NCBI RefSeq assembly: GCF_001411805.1
Contig: NZ_CP007213.1
Coordinates: forward strand, 2,914,001-2,978,000
Reading direction: 5' to 3'
Origin: Burkholderia plantarii
GTDB taxonomy: Bacteria > Pseudomonadota > Gammaproteobacteria > Burkholderiales > Burkholderiaceae
DNA: 64,000 nucleotides
A program made the translations under genes and the position numbers. Under the pieces are notes generated by a model. That model did not search any database and had not been told where the DNA came from. It was given only the letters and a program-made list of their open reading frames with translations. Below, piece after piece: positions 9,317 to 17,499 of this stretch. Positions within the stretch are counted from its first letter, which is position 1, and every line of letters begins with the position of its first letter.

Positions 9317-9702
9317 CAGCCCAGATCAGGGCAAACAGACGGCAGCGTGTGGCAGGGACGCTCCGTCCCGACGCTTCGCGCCCTCTCCTTGCGTGTTTGC
9401 GCGGCCGCGCGCCGACCACCGACTGCGCTTCGCAGCCGCGACAATATGCATTCCTAAAAATAAGAATCTCCGAGCACGTCGTGATGTCGCTTTCCGTGTT
9501 CCGAGCATTGAATAAAAAACGCGATCGGCGCGAGCGCAAACCGCGAGGCCGCCTGCAACGAGGCACGAGAAAAGTGCAGGCGGAGAAAAGCTGCGAGCCT
9601 TACGGAAGCTCGCGAATTGGGTGATTTTTCAAAACCGTCTGCCGACTGTATTGCCCTGAGGAAGGCGCAATACAGCCGCAGAAATCTCGCGATCCAGAAT
9701 GC
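9317..9702. other. Intergenic region with a 9-base-pair hairpin after the polyamine-type operon
   Basis: No convincing gene. A hairpin with arms CTGTATTGC (9646-9654) and GCAATACAG (9667-9675) lies just beyond the stop of the minus-strand binding-protein gene and could help end its transcript. There is no immediate U-tract, so it is not called a terminator. Confidence 0.4.
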
Positions 9703-10731
9703 CTAGTTAGACTTGAGCATTTCCCATACTTTGTTTCGCAACTTAATCGCTTGAACCGAGCACGCCTTATAAGGCTTCAACCGCGATTTCAGATTCTCTG
9801 GTGTCGCGAATGCCGGATTCGACAGAAGCGATTTATCAACAAAACGCTCGGACCCGACAATCTCGTTTCCATACATGTATGTGTTGGAAACAACCGCTAT
9901 GTTCTCCGGCCGCATCATCCAATTGACGAAGGTGTAGGCCGAGTCGAGATTCTTCGCCTTCGCCGGGATGAGCAAGCTGTCCATGAACAGCCGGACGCCT
10001 TCGCGCGGGTAGACGAACTTGACCGATGGCAGCGCCTTTTCGGCACGCACCGCGGCGCCGTTCCAGATCTGCTGGACGATGACCTGCTTCGATGCCATCC
10101 GATCGACCGGGCCGTCATTGCTATAGAGCTTGACCGCGGGCTTCTGCTGTTTGAGCACTGCGAGCACCCGCTTCGCGTCCTCTGGGCTCTCCGTACATTC
10201 GTCCTGCCCCAGGAACCAGCTCGCGGCCATGTAAAGCTCCTCCTGGACATCGAGGTCGGCCACCTCCCCTCGCAAGCTCGCGGGCGGGTTGAAGAACGGT
10301 CCCCAGGAATCGTCGAGGTGGCCGCCCGGGACACGTGCACTGTCATAGGCATAGCCGGTCAGTACGATCGTATAGGGCATGGCATAGTCGCGATTCTTGT
10401 CGAACGAAGGATGTTGATACTCCGGCCGGATGTTCGAGGCGTTCGGCAGCTTGGCCTTATCCAGCCGTGTCAGCAGCCCGTCCTTGGCCAGGATCGGAAC
10501 GTAGTAGTCGCCGGCGACCACTACGTCATAGGTTCCGCCACCGGCCTGCAGCTTCGTCAGCAGGCTTGCGTCGCTGTCGTAGGTGTCGAGGGTCGTCTTG
10601 ATCCCCGTTTCCTTCTGGAACTTTTGAAGCAACGCCGGGGGGAAATAGTCCGGCCAATTGCCAATGTGCAGCTCTGCGGCCTGCAGAGGGAGCGAGATCG
10701 CGATCAGCGTCGCCAGCAGTGTCGTTTTCAC
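9703..10731 (-). CDS. Polyamine-type ABC transporter substrate-binding protein (PotD/PotF family)
   Basis: 342 residues, the usual length. The GTG start at 10731 follows a strong AGGAGG and overlaps the permease stop by four bases (GTGA). A signal peptide ends near residue 19 ('ISLPLQAAELHIGNWPDYF'). Family signatures are 'LHIGNWPDYFPPALLQKF' at the mature N-terminus, 'TYDVVVAGDYYVPILAKDG' and 'TFVNWMMRPENIAVVSN'. The protein binds spermidine, putrescine or a related cation in the periplasm and delivers it to the permease encoded upstream. The exact ligand was not determined. The ATPase gene that normally completes the operon is not present. Confidence 0.88.
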   Translation of the reverse strand: MKTTLLATLIAISLPLQAAELHIGNWPDYFPPALLQKFQKETGIKTTLDTYDSDASLLTKLQAGGGTYDVVVAGDYYVPILAKDGLLTRLDKAKLPNASNIRPEYQHPSFDKNRDYAMPYTIVLTGYAYDSARVPGGHLDDSWGPFFNPPASLRGEVADLDVQEELYMAASWFLGQDECTESPEDAKRVLAVLKQQKPAVKLYSNDGPVDRMASKQVIVQQIWNGAAVRAEKALPSVKFVYPREGVRLFMDSLLIPAKAKNLDSAYTFVNWMMRPENIAVVSNTYMYGNEIVGSERFVDKSLLSNPAFATPENLKSRLKPYKACSVQAIKLRNKVWEMLKSN

Positions 10732-12440
10732 AGTCGGCCTCCTGCGAACGTTTCCCAGTTCGGACCGAATGTCTCCGCACGGCGAGTTGCTTCGCCTCCC
10801 GGGATCTTGACCTGCGCGAGCCAGTATCCGGCCGCGACGATACCGCATGTCGCGATCGCCAGAAGCGTGGACGCGGCGTTGATTTCCGTTGTCATCTCGA
10901 GCTTAAGCATGCTGTAAATGTAAGTAGGCAGCGTGGTTCCCCCCACGCCGGACAAAAAATACGACGTCACGAAGTCATCGAGCGAAGTGATGAAGGACAG
11001 CATTACCGCGGACGCGATGCCCGGTGCGACACACGGCACCACGATGCGAGCCAGCACCTGGAACGGCGAGGCACCTAGGCCCTTGGCGGCATCCAATACC
11101 GCGTCATCGATAGCATCCATACTGGCTCGAATCGGGATGAAGGCTACGGGTAGGCAGAAGACCACGTGCGCGAACAGGACCACGCCGAATCCAAGGTCGA
11201 TCGACAGCGCGGCGAAGCCAAGCAGTGTCGACACGGCCAGGACAATTTCCGGCGCCACCAGCGGAACGTGGATCAGCGCGCTCAATGCAGACGCTCTCGC
11301 TCCTTGGGTGGCTTTCGAGCGAATCGCCCACGCAGCCGACAATGCCAAGACAACCGTGATCAGCGAGGTGAGGACCGCGAGCTGAATCGAGTTCCACGTG
11401 GCGCTTTGCAGCGCCGAGTTCGACATCAAATCCCGATACGCGCGCAGCGAAAACCCCGTCCAGATCAGCGCCGACTTGCCGAGATTGAAGCTCATGACCA
11501 CCACCGCGACGATCGGCAGATAGAGAAACAGCAGCGCTGCCGCACCCACCAGCCCGGCGCCGCGAAACTTGGTCGGCACGCCCAGCTCACCCGATCCCGG
11601 GCCGCCTGGACGGCGAGAGCGCGCTGCCCAAGCAACCAGCAGCGAGAATGCCAGGACGACAATCGCGAGTGCAGCGCCCTTGGGCCAATCTCGGTTGGGG
11701 CCGAAGGCCAGCTGGATGAGGTTGCCGACCATCATCGATTTCGCACCGCCCAGCAAATCCGACACGACATACGACCCGAAGGCCGGGATAAAGGTTAGGC
11801 CGATGCCGGCTCGAATGCCCGGCATACTGGCGGGCACCACCAGTCGAGTCAGCACGGCCCACTTCGATGCGCCAAGACTGGTTCCGGCGTCTACCGTCTC
11901 CCAGTCCAGGCGCCGCAACACCGAGTAGATCGGGAAAATCATGAAGGGGATGAACACGTTGGTGAGGCCAAGTACCGTCGCCCAATCGGTATAGAGGATG
12001 CCTAATGCGCCCTCGACGCCGAGCCCGTTCAGGAGCCGATTCACGAGCCCGTGGTCCGCGATCAGCAGCATCCAGCCATAACACCGCACGACAAGGCTCA
12101 CCAGGAACGGCACGATCAGTAGCAACAGGCAAAGCCGTTGATATCGCGTCCGCAAACCCACGACCCAGAGTGCGGTCGGAAACGCGACGAGCAGGCAGGT
12201 CGCGGAGGTCAGCACCGCGAACCAGACCGACCGGGCGAATATCCGTGCATATCCCGCCTGCCAAACCCACTTGCCATCGAAATCCTGGTCGAACAGCAAG
12301 CGGGCGTAGGCCGACCACGAGTGCGCGTGCCAGTCGACCCCACCGAAATCGAGCGGCAGGCACGACGACACGAATCCAATGATCGCGATCGGGTATAGCA
12401 CGCCCGTACCGAGTACGAGCCACACTGCGGTCCTTCCCAT
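10728..12440 (-). CDS. Fused PotB-PotC-type ABC permease
   Basis: 570 residues, about twice a normal PotB or PotC. Two complete permease halves lie in one chain, each with its own EAA loop: 'DAGTSLGASKWAVLTRLV' followed by VPASMPGI, and 'DAAKGLGASPFQVLARIV' followed by VPCVAPGI. The junction is a polar Gly/Pro/Arg-rich linker near residue 280. About twelve membrane segments are expected. The fusion would form the whole transmembrane pore as a single subunit. The gene is first in a two-gene operon with the binding protein. No potA-like ATPase lies on either side, so the transporter must borrow an ATPase from elsewhere or be non-functional. Confidence 0.9.
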   Translation of the reverse strand: MGRTAVWLVLGTGVLYPIAIIGFVSSCLPLDFGGVDWHAHSWSAYARLLFDQDFDGKWVWQAGYARIFARSVWFAVLTSATCLLVAFPTALWVVGLRTRYQRLCLLLLIVPFLVSLVVRCYGWMLLIADHGLVNRLLNGLGVEGALGILYTDWATVLGLTNVFIPFMIFPIYSVLRRLDWETVDAGTSLGASKWAVLTRLVVPASMPGIRAGIGLTFIPAFGSYVVSDLLGGAKSMMVGNLIQLAFGPNRDWPKGAALAIVVLAFSLLVAWAARSRRPGGPGSGELGVPTKFRGAGLVGAAALLFLYLPIVAVVVMSFNLGKSALIWTGFSLRAYRDLMSNSALQSATWNSIQLAVLTSLITVVLALSAAWAIRSKATQGARASALSALIHVPLVAPEIVLAVSTLLGFAALSIDLGFGVVLFAHVVFCLPVAFIPIRASMDAIDDAVLDAAKGLGASPFQVLARIVVPCVAPGIASAVMLSFITSLDDFVTSYFLSGVGGTTLPTYIYSMLKLEMTTEINAASTLLAIATCGIVAAGYWLAQVKIPGGEATRRAETFGPNWETFAGGRL

Positions 12441-12966
12441 AGGAAATCGAATCTCTCCGTTCGATCAAAACCGAATGCCATTTCGGCAGTTCTTTTCGTT
12501 ATTGTGTCGACGACCCGAATACACGAATACACGAATACACGAATACACGAATACACGAAGGCATTCTTAGCGAACGGCCTTCACACTTCAACCATGCAGC
12601 CTAGACAAATTACGCCAAGGCTTCTGCTGTCTGCCGGCGGCCCGCCGTGCCAGTTGCAGCGTGCTCTTGACTGGACTATCTCCTACCGGGAAACAAAAGT
12701 CGGAAATATCAGACAATCAGTACGTATTCGGCGACTTTGTCCACCTATCAAAATAAACAATCTCGCCATTTATTTGCATTCGGCACACGATGACCGGCCC
12801 CGCGCCCGCGATTTTTCCACACTTCATTTTGATATCCGCTTGGGCGACTACACATTTCGCGCCAATTAAGATAATCTTATCTCGAACAGGCGCAAAAATA
12901 TCTCCTTAAATCATCACTGAAACTAAGGTGATATTGTCATTTTCCACAGGTAAACCTGACGCATTT
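12441..12966. other. A+T-rich intergenic region upstream of the permease operon
   Basis: About 525 bases with no supportable gene and lower GC than the surroundings. It contains the 8-base tandem repeat described separately. No ATPase gene or remnant of one is visible here. Confidence 0.5.
12516..12559. repeat. Perfect 8-base tandem repeat, five copies plus a half copy
   Basis: Unit CGAATACA repeated exactly five times (12516-12555) and followed by CGAA. It lies 76-120 bases upstream of the permease start, in its likely promoter or leader. Perfect short repeats of this kind change copy number by replication slippage, so expression of the transporter could vary between cells. Confidence 0.9.
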
Positions 12967-13443
12967 ATGGCAAATCTCGACACCGAAAACTTCTTGATCC
13001 GGCGAATCGTTCCAAGCGACATCGGCGACTACTACGACATTCGATTCTCGGTCACTGAAAACCGCATCCACCCTCACCAGATACACCTGCTGCAGCGCGA
13101 GGTCGTCTTGGAGAACATCAACACTTCAGGCGGGGCAATTTGCGTCGATCGACATTCAGGTGTTGCGGCAGGCGCAATGATGATTCTGATTACCTCGAAG
13201 CCGATGATATCAGCGCTCTTCGTTCGCCCGGTATACCAGGGTCTGGGGATCGGCAAGGCATTGCTGGACCGCGCGATCGAAATGAGCCGCGCAGCGGGAG
13301 TGGACGTCCTTACGCTCGTCACGGATCCGGGCTCCCGAGCCGACACGTTCTATCAACGGCAGGGATGGACGCGGGGCGGCCTGGACGAGTACGGCACCCA
13401 GGTCATCTTCACCAAACGCATCTTGGACGGGCGCGATGACTAG
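12967..13443 (+). CDS. GNAT-family N-acetyltransferase
   Basis: 158 residues with the GNAT fold: N-terminal 'FLIRRIVPSDIGDYYDIRFS', the acetyl-CoA loop 'VRPVYQGLGIGKALLDRAI' (the Q/RxxGxG/A motif) and a C-terminal 'ADTFYQRQGWTRGG' typical of motif B. It transfers an acetyl group from acetyl-CoA to an amine; the acceptor is unknown. ATG 12967 was chosen because the domain begins soon after; an in-frame GTG at 12928 is possible. It overlaps the next gene, an AraC regulator, by eight bases, so the two are co-translated. Confidence 0.85.
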   Translation: MANLDTENFLIRRIVPSDIGDYYDIRFSVTENRIHPHQIHLLQREVVLENINTSGGAICVDRHSGVAAGAMMILITSKPMISALFVRPVYQGLGIGKALLDRAIEMSRAAGVDVLTLVTDPGSRADTFYQRQGWTRGGLDEYGTQVIFTKRILDGRDD

Positions 13444-14470
13444 GCGGCCGACTCTCGGGGCCGACCTTGCTAGCGTGCGACCCGCGCCGCTTCACACGGC
13501 CATCATCGCGATCCGGCTCCTCCAAAAGCGCGGTGTCCCGGTCTCGGATCTCATTGCGGAGAGCGGCATCACGGAAAGCGACCTGAGCCGGCCGGACATG
13601 ATCATTTCGCACGAGCAAGAGATGATCGTCTTCGCGAATGCGCAGCGGCTCACCGGGACGGAAATCACCGGCGCGCTGATCGGCAAGGCAATACCGATCA
13701 CGGCGTACGGCGTGCGCGGCCACGCCATGCTCGTCGCCCCGACTCTCCGCGCGGCCATGAGCCTTGGTTTTTCGTACCCCCTGTTGGCAATCTCCTACTT
13801 CAAGATTTCGTTTCATGAGATTGGAAGCGATGCGGTCTTCCTGCTGGACGGCTATGCCTACCGTCAGGACCTCAGGGTATTTTCGTCCTTGATGTGCCTC
13901 GCCGCGGTGCAGCGGGAGATACTCGACTCCACCCGAGCTCCGGTGGAGTTCATCCGCGCTGAGTTCGACTTTCCACAACCGGACGATCACGAGGAATTGA
14001 CGCGGATTCTGGGCTGCCCGATCGTGTTCAATGCCCAGTCCACCTCGCTGTCGATTCCCAAGCATTACCTCGACACCGAGCTCCCCTTTCATCACGAGAT
14101 CGAATTCGAAATTGCCCGGGGGGAGTGTGCCAGGCAGGAACCGATGATGGCGACCTGGCAGCCGGAGCATATCGTTACCCGGGCGCTGCAAACGCTCCAT
14201 CGTCTCGATGGGCGACTCGACGCTCACGGACTCGCCGCGGAGCTGAACATGTCCCTGCGGTCAATGCAAAGAGAACTCGGCCACGCAGGCCTCAGCTTCC
14301 GAACGCTGCTCGACCAAGTGCGGCTCGCGCGCGCACTGGATCCGCTGTTTCAATCGGGGAAGTTTGGCCCGGAGGCTCACTCCAAGATGTTCGGCTACTC
14401 GACCAAGTTCGCGTTCGAGCGCGCCAAGGATCGGTGGACCGCGAAGAGCAAAAGCAAGATCAGTGGCTAG
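13436..14470 (+). CDS. AraC-family transcriptional regulator
   Basis: 344 residues. The N-terminal two thirds match the arabinose-binding-like domain of the OruR/ArgR-like AraC subgroup ('LLQKRGVPVSDLIAESGI', 'HAMLVAPTLRAAMSLGF'). The C-terminal HTH_18 region has 'LAAELNMSLRSMQRELGHAG' and 'FGYSTKFAFERAKDRW'. The second helix-turn-helix looks slightly worn: 'SKMFGYSTKFAFERA' replaces the usual GF.d.S.FsRAFKR. It overlaps the GNAT gene (ATGACTAG). It likely regulates the pair or the nearby transporter in response to a small ligand that is not known. Confidence 0.88.
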   Translation: MTRRPTLGADLASVRPAPLHTAIIAIRLLQKRGVPVSDLIAESGITESDLSRPDMIISHEQEMIVFANAQRLTGTEITGALIGKAIPITAYGVRGHAMLVAPTLRAAMSLGFSYPLLAISYFKISFHEIGSDAVFLLDGYAYRQDLRVFSSLMCLAAVQREILDSTRAPVEFIRAEFDFPQPDDHEELTRILGCPIVFNAQSTSLSIPKHYLDTELPFHHEIEFEIARGECARQEPMMATWQPEHIVTRALQTLHRLDGRLDAHGLAAELNMSLRSMQRELGHAGLSFRTLLDQVRLARALDPLFQSGKFGPEAHSKMFGYSTKFAFERAKDRWTAKSKSKISG

Positions 14471-14746
14471 CCGCCTTTCGATCAGTTGTCCTCCCGATTT
14501 TTTACCGAGATTTCCTGCTCGGGGCAGTCCTCTTTGGCCTGACCTAACGCGCGGCCTCGACGACATCGCGCACTTTGTCTTCGGCTCATCGCATCAGGCG
14601 TGCCCCCGCAGTCGCCACCCCAAGTCGACCCGCTCTCGGCCGGCGGCCATCCATTGTGGCTTGACGGGCTGCATGCTTCCCGATCCCGTTGAACCTGCTC
14701 GACGCATTCGGCCGCTGTGCGCTCGCTGACACGGTGCGAGCAGACG
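14471..14746. other. Intergenic region between the AraC gene and the small RNA
   Basis: No gene seen. A run of T (GATTTTTTACC) shortly after the AraC stop is not preceded by a clear stem. Confidence 0.4.
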
Positions 14747-14770
14747 AAAAAACCCTTCGCGAAGGAAGGG
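14747..14770 (-). terminator. Intrinsic terminator of the predicted small RNA
   Basis: On the minus strand: CCCTTC, a six-base loop, GAAGGG, then six T. No minus-strand protein gene ends here, which supports a separate RNA gene. Confidence 0.75.
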
Positions 14771-14897
14771 CCAAGCCCTGCTTACCGCCGCAGGGGCCTG
14801 CGGACGACGCGGTAGGCAGGTCACGACGCGGTCGTCGAACCGCGTCGCTCCGAGAAACGCAAGCGCACCGCGAGAGCGACGCGCAAATGTTACTACT
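14747..14897 (-). ncRNA. Predicted structured small RNA with its own promoter and terminator
   Basis: On the minus strand a sigma-70-like promoter is followed, about 150 bases later, by an intrinsic terminator, and no credible reading frame lies between them. The transcript can fold into several perfect stems: GACGCGGT/ACCGCGTC (14825-14846), CCGCAGG/CCTGCGG (14788-14803) enclosed by TACCGC/GCGGTA (14783-14814), and the terminator stem. It is divergent from an Arc-type repressor gene. Start and end are estimated from the promoter and U-tract. It may be a base-pairing regulator; its target is unknown, and no RNA family was recognised. Confidence 0.6.
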
Positions 14898-14903
14898 AGT
14901 GTC

Positions 14904-14933
14904 GCTATACGATTTCTGCGCTCGTAGTGTCAA
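14904..14933 (-). promoter_or_regulatory. Sigma-70 promoter of the predicted small RNA
   Basis: A perfect -35 TTGACA (14933-14928) and a -10 TATAGC (14909-14904) separated by 18 bases. Two direct copies of TAGTGTC (14897-14903 and 14925-14931) flank or overlap it and could be sites for the divergent Arc-type protein, which starts only ten bases beyond the -35 box. Confidence 0.7.
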
Positions 14934-14942
14934 ATCCGGCGG

Positions 14943-15266
14943 ATGGAAGACACACATCGCTCGCAATACCGGCTCCCCTGGTCCCTCTATGAACAGCTCA
15001 AGGCCTCGGCTGAAGCGCAACGTCGATCGATCAATGCGGAAATCGTCAGCCGCCTCACGATCAGCGTGGCGCAGAGCGAGCAATACGACCAACAAGTGAA
15101 GGCGGCCAAGCAGCGACGCAAGGACGGCGGGCGCCCGGTCGCTGAACCGGTACCGTCGGTCGAGCAGATCCTGGCGGTTTTACGCGTCGCTTTCGGGCCA
15201 AACGTGTTCACCGAAACCGAGTTGTTGTCCGCCGCCGCCCGCATTGAAGCGACGATGCAGAAGTAA
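14943..15266 (+). CDS. Arc-type ribbon-helix-helix DNA-binding protein
   Basis: 107 residues. The N-terminal half is an Arc/MetJ-like RHH: the strand 'SQYRLPWSLYEQLKASAEAQ' and the helix 'RSINAEIVSRLTISVAQ' match the phage Arc repressor pattern (F/YxLRxPxxLxxxLkxxAexxgrSlNaEIvxRL). A basic linker ('KAAKQRRKDGGRP') leads to a short C-terminal helical region with no known domain. Such proteins bind operators as pairs of dimers. It probably represses itself and the divergent small RNA, whose -35 box is ten bases from this start. No strong ribosome site is visible, so the mRNA may have a very short leader. A canonical terminator follows. Confidence 0.88.
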   Translation: MEDTHRSQYRLPWSLYEQLKASAEAQRRSINAEIVSRLTISVAQSEQYDQQVKAAKQRRKDGGRPVAEPVPSVEQILAVLRVAFGPNVFTETELLSAAARIEATMQK

Positions 15267-15285
15267 CCCCCTTGCTCTCAAAGAT

Positions 15286-15307
15286 AGCCCGCCGAAGCGG
15301 GCTTTTT
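15286..15307 (+). terminator. Intrinsic terminator of the Arc-type gene
   Basis: Stem AGCCCGC/GCGGGCT with a CGAA tetraloop, followed by TTTT. It lies 20 bases after the Arc-type stop codon. Confidence 0.92.
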
Positions 15308-15628
15308 CATTTCGCGTCGACCAGTTTCGTTCACTGCCAAGCCAGGTTCGCGGCACTTTAGGGCGCAATCGCGGGCGCGCTTAGCCTCCTCGAGCAGCGG
15401 CGCGCGCCACGCTATACCAAGCGGCCGGCATATGCTTGGGTCTGGCCATCGGTCCAGCTACGCGCCGCTGATTCCGCTGCCTACAGTAAGTCCGGCCCAA
15501 GCGGATATAAACACCTTGGGTTACACGCGCCAGCCCTCTCCGAATGCCCGCCTGCCCGCCGCAGTTCGAGTCGGCTCGGTCAGCGGACGGTCCGCTGGCT
15601 CAACCCAACCTATCGCATGGAGACCAGA
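15308..15628. other. Intergenic region after the Arc-type gene
   Basis: Nothing recognised in about 320 bases. Composition is mixed, and no repeat or attachment site was seen. Confidence 0.4.
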
Positions 15629-15940
15629 ATGCAGAAACCCGAAGACGCGCTTCGCCAGTCTCGCCCGTTGCGCAGCCCCGAGCAGATTGGCGCTGACACG
15701 ACGCCCTCGTATTTGCCGATGCCGGCTCTCCTTATTGCGCCCATTAAAGCGAAAATCCTCCTCGCCGCGGAGTGTTCGCGCAACGGAATCATCGACCGAC
15801 CTGTGGCCGACGACCGGAAATTCCGCGAGGTGCTTTGGCTGCTCCAGCGTTCCGATTATCAATTGGGATATTTCGACGTCCCATTGGCGTCGATTGTCGC
15901 GCTCCAGCACAAAAATATGGCGGACAACGCGTCCACCTAG
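15629..15940 (+). CDS. Small hypothetical protein
   Basis: 103 residues from ATG 15629, which has GGAG at good spacing; an in-frame ATG at 15617 has none. There is no signal peptide or membrane segment. The C-terminal half reads like a real folded protein ('RPVADDRKFREVLWLLQRSD', 'YQLGYFDVPLASIVALQHKN'). The family is not recognised. A longer open frame lies on the opposite strand (15521-16027), but its composition is less protein-like. A spurious frame cannot be excluded. Confidence 0.4.
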   Translation: MQKPEDALRQSRPLRSPEQIGADTTPSYLPMPALLIAPIKAKILLAAECSRNGIIDRPVADDRKFREVLWLLQRSDYQLGYFDVPLASIVALQHKNMADNAST

Positions 15941-16122
15941 CGCGAGTTGTTCGGTGGCCGGCTTGCACTTCGTCGTCTTTGTCTCCTTGATGCTCACTCG
16001 CGCGGCCCAGTATTTTTGAAAGTGCATAACACGCTCTTAACGACAGGCGCGCGGCGAGGCGTTTATGCTGTCGCTGTCGGACAGGCACCCGCCTTCATCC
16101 GTTTTCCGAATCGAGGATTCTC

Positions 16123-16527
16123 ATGCCGCTGATCCATGCCGCAGCCGGAATGGCTGCCGATGCGCCGAACTACGTCGTCGACATCCAGGCCGGCGCCCAC
16201 CGCTTCCAGGGCGACGAGGCCGAACGCGAGGGCGGCCAGGGCGTCGGCCCGGCGCCGTTCGAGCTGCTGCTCGCGAGCCTGTGCGCCTGCACCGCCGCGA
16301 CGCTGCGGATGTACATGCAGCGCAAGGAATGGCCGGCCGTGCCGCTGCACGTGCATGCCGAACTGCACGCGGACCGCGAGGGCGCGCAATACGTGCGCCG
16401 CACCATCACGATCGAGGGCGACACGCTCGACGAGGCGCAGCGCGCGCGGCTCGGCGAGATCGGCGAGAAGACGCCCGTCACGCTGTTCATCAAGCGCGGC
16501 ACGCGGATCGAGACGACGCTGCGCTGA
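16123..16527 (+). CDS. OsmC/Ohr-family protein
   Basis: 134 residues. Family features are 'GGQGVGPAPFELLLASLCAC', with the conserved cysteine after the ELL-ASL helix, and 'RRTITIEGDTLDEAQRARL'. OsmC/Ohr proteins reduce organic hydroperoxides with paired cysteines. Only the first cysteine position is clear here (Cys-Ala-Cys), and the N-terminal one is missing, so this is closer to the YhfA-like OsmC subgroup whose substrate is less certain. It is cytoplasmic. GAGGATTC precedes the ATG. It converges on a peroxidase gene, suggesting an oxidative-stress setting. Confidence 0.88.
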   Translation: MPLIHAAAGMAADAPNYVVDIQAGAHRFQGDEAEREGGQGVGPAPFELLLASLCACTAATLRMYMQRKEWPAVPLHVHAELHADREGAQYVRRTITIEGDTLDEAQRARLGEIGEKTPVTLFIKRGTRIETTLR

Positions 16528-16549
16528 GCGGCGGCGCCGCCGCGCGCCC

Positions 16550-16584
16550 GCGCATTCGACGCGACCGTGCCGCGTCGAATGCGC
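16550..16584. terminator. Perfect 14-base-pair hairpin between convergent genes
   Basis: Arms GCGCATTCGACGCG and CGCGTCGAATGCGC with a seven-base loop, centred between the osmC-like stop and the convergent peroxidase stop. No U-tract follows on either strand. It may work as a bidirectional transcription barrier or RNA-stabilising stem. Confidence 0.6.
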
Positions 16585-16614
16585 CACCGCCATGAAATGC
16601 GCCGCGCCGGCCGC

Positions 16615-17499
16615 TCAGATCCCGAGCGCGGACAGATCGAGCCGGCCGTCGGCCGCCACCGGCGGGCACCAGAAGAACGCGCCGGTGATCGGCTGCGTGA
16701 AGCGGAACAGCCCGTCGAGCACACCGTCGGTCGCGCCCACCATGCGCCGCATCTGCACCTCGAAGGCGCGGAACGTGTGGCCGAACGCGACGAAGTAGAG
16801 CCCCGCGCGGCGTTCGTCCGCCCACGGCGCCGAGCGCCGCAGCACCTTCGCCTCGGGGTTGAAGCTCTCCTGCTCGGTGCGCTTGACGTGCGAATAGGCC
16901 GGCGCGTCGTCGAGTTCCTCGTTGTCGGACTTGCGGCGCCCGACGATGCGATCCATCTCGTCGCCGTCGATCGCGCCCATCGCCGCGAAATCGTGGACCC
17001 ACTGCTGGACCGCCACGAAGCTCGCGCCGTCCAGGCCCGGCCCCTTGCCGGTCACGAACGCGGTCTCCACCGCCTCCTCGCCCTCCGGATTCTCAGTGCC
17101 GTCCTCGTAGCCGGACAGGTCGCGGTCGTCGGCGTAGCGGAACGCGTTGGCGGCGCTCTCCAGCGTGAACGCCGGCGCGAGCAGCGCCTCGATCGCGCGC
17201 GAGCGCAGCGTGATCTCGCCGTGATCCTCGCCGCGCAGCCAGACCCACAGCGCGACCTGCGTCGAGGGCACCGGCGCGCCGGGCCTCGAGAGGTCGGGGA
17301 ACGGCTTCAGGCCGTCGATCTCGCGGTCGAGGCCATGCACCAGCGACGGGCCGACGCCGACCACGGCATGCGTGCCGTCGGCCGCCTCGCGCAGCGCGGC
17401 GAGTGCGGCGGCGGCCTCCTCGGGCCGGGCGGTCTGGAACGACAGGTAACGGTTGGCCGACGGAAGCGGCGCGAGAATGCCTTGCTGGATGGTACGCAT
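16615..17499 (-). CDS. Dyp-type haem peroxidase
   Basis: 294 residues from ATG 17499. The family motif GxxDG is present as 'LSGYEDGTENPEG', with the distal Asp. The proximal haem ligand is probably the His in 'APAYSHVKRTEQES', and the distal Arg lies near 'GHTFRAFEVQMRRMVG'. The C-terminus 'TQPITGAFFWCPP' is typical. These enzymes use peroxide to oxidise dyes, phenolics or encapsulated substrates. There is no signal peptide, so it is cytoplasmic. No encapsulin gene lies beside it. The longer upstream reading frame was not used because conservation starts at 'MRTIQQGILAP'. Confidence 0.93.
   Translation of the reverse strand: MRTIQQGILAPLPSANRYLSFQTARPEEAAAALAALREAADGTHAVVGVGPSLVHGLDREIDGLKPFPDLSRPGAPVPSTQVALWVWLRGEDHGEITLRSRAIEALLAPAFTLESAANAFRYADDRDLSGYEDGTENPEGEEAVETAFVTGKGPGLDGASFVAVQQWVHDFAAMGAIDGDEMDRIVGRRKSDNEELDDAPAYSHVKRTEQESFNPEAKVLRRSAPWADERRAGLYFVAFGHTFRAFEVQMRRMVGATDGVLDGLFRFTQPITGAFFWCPPVAADGRLDLSALGI

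Noticed and set aside
9349..9624. 91-codon plus-strand frame after the XRE gene
   Set aside because: Arg-rich, no ribosome site, no similarity recognised; probably chance.
14747..15266. Type I toxin-antitoxin reading of the small RNA/Arc pair
   Set aside because: No hydrophobic toxin frame exists on either strand; the RNA has no credible start codon with ribosome site.
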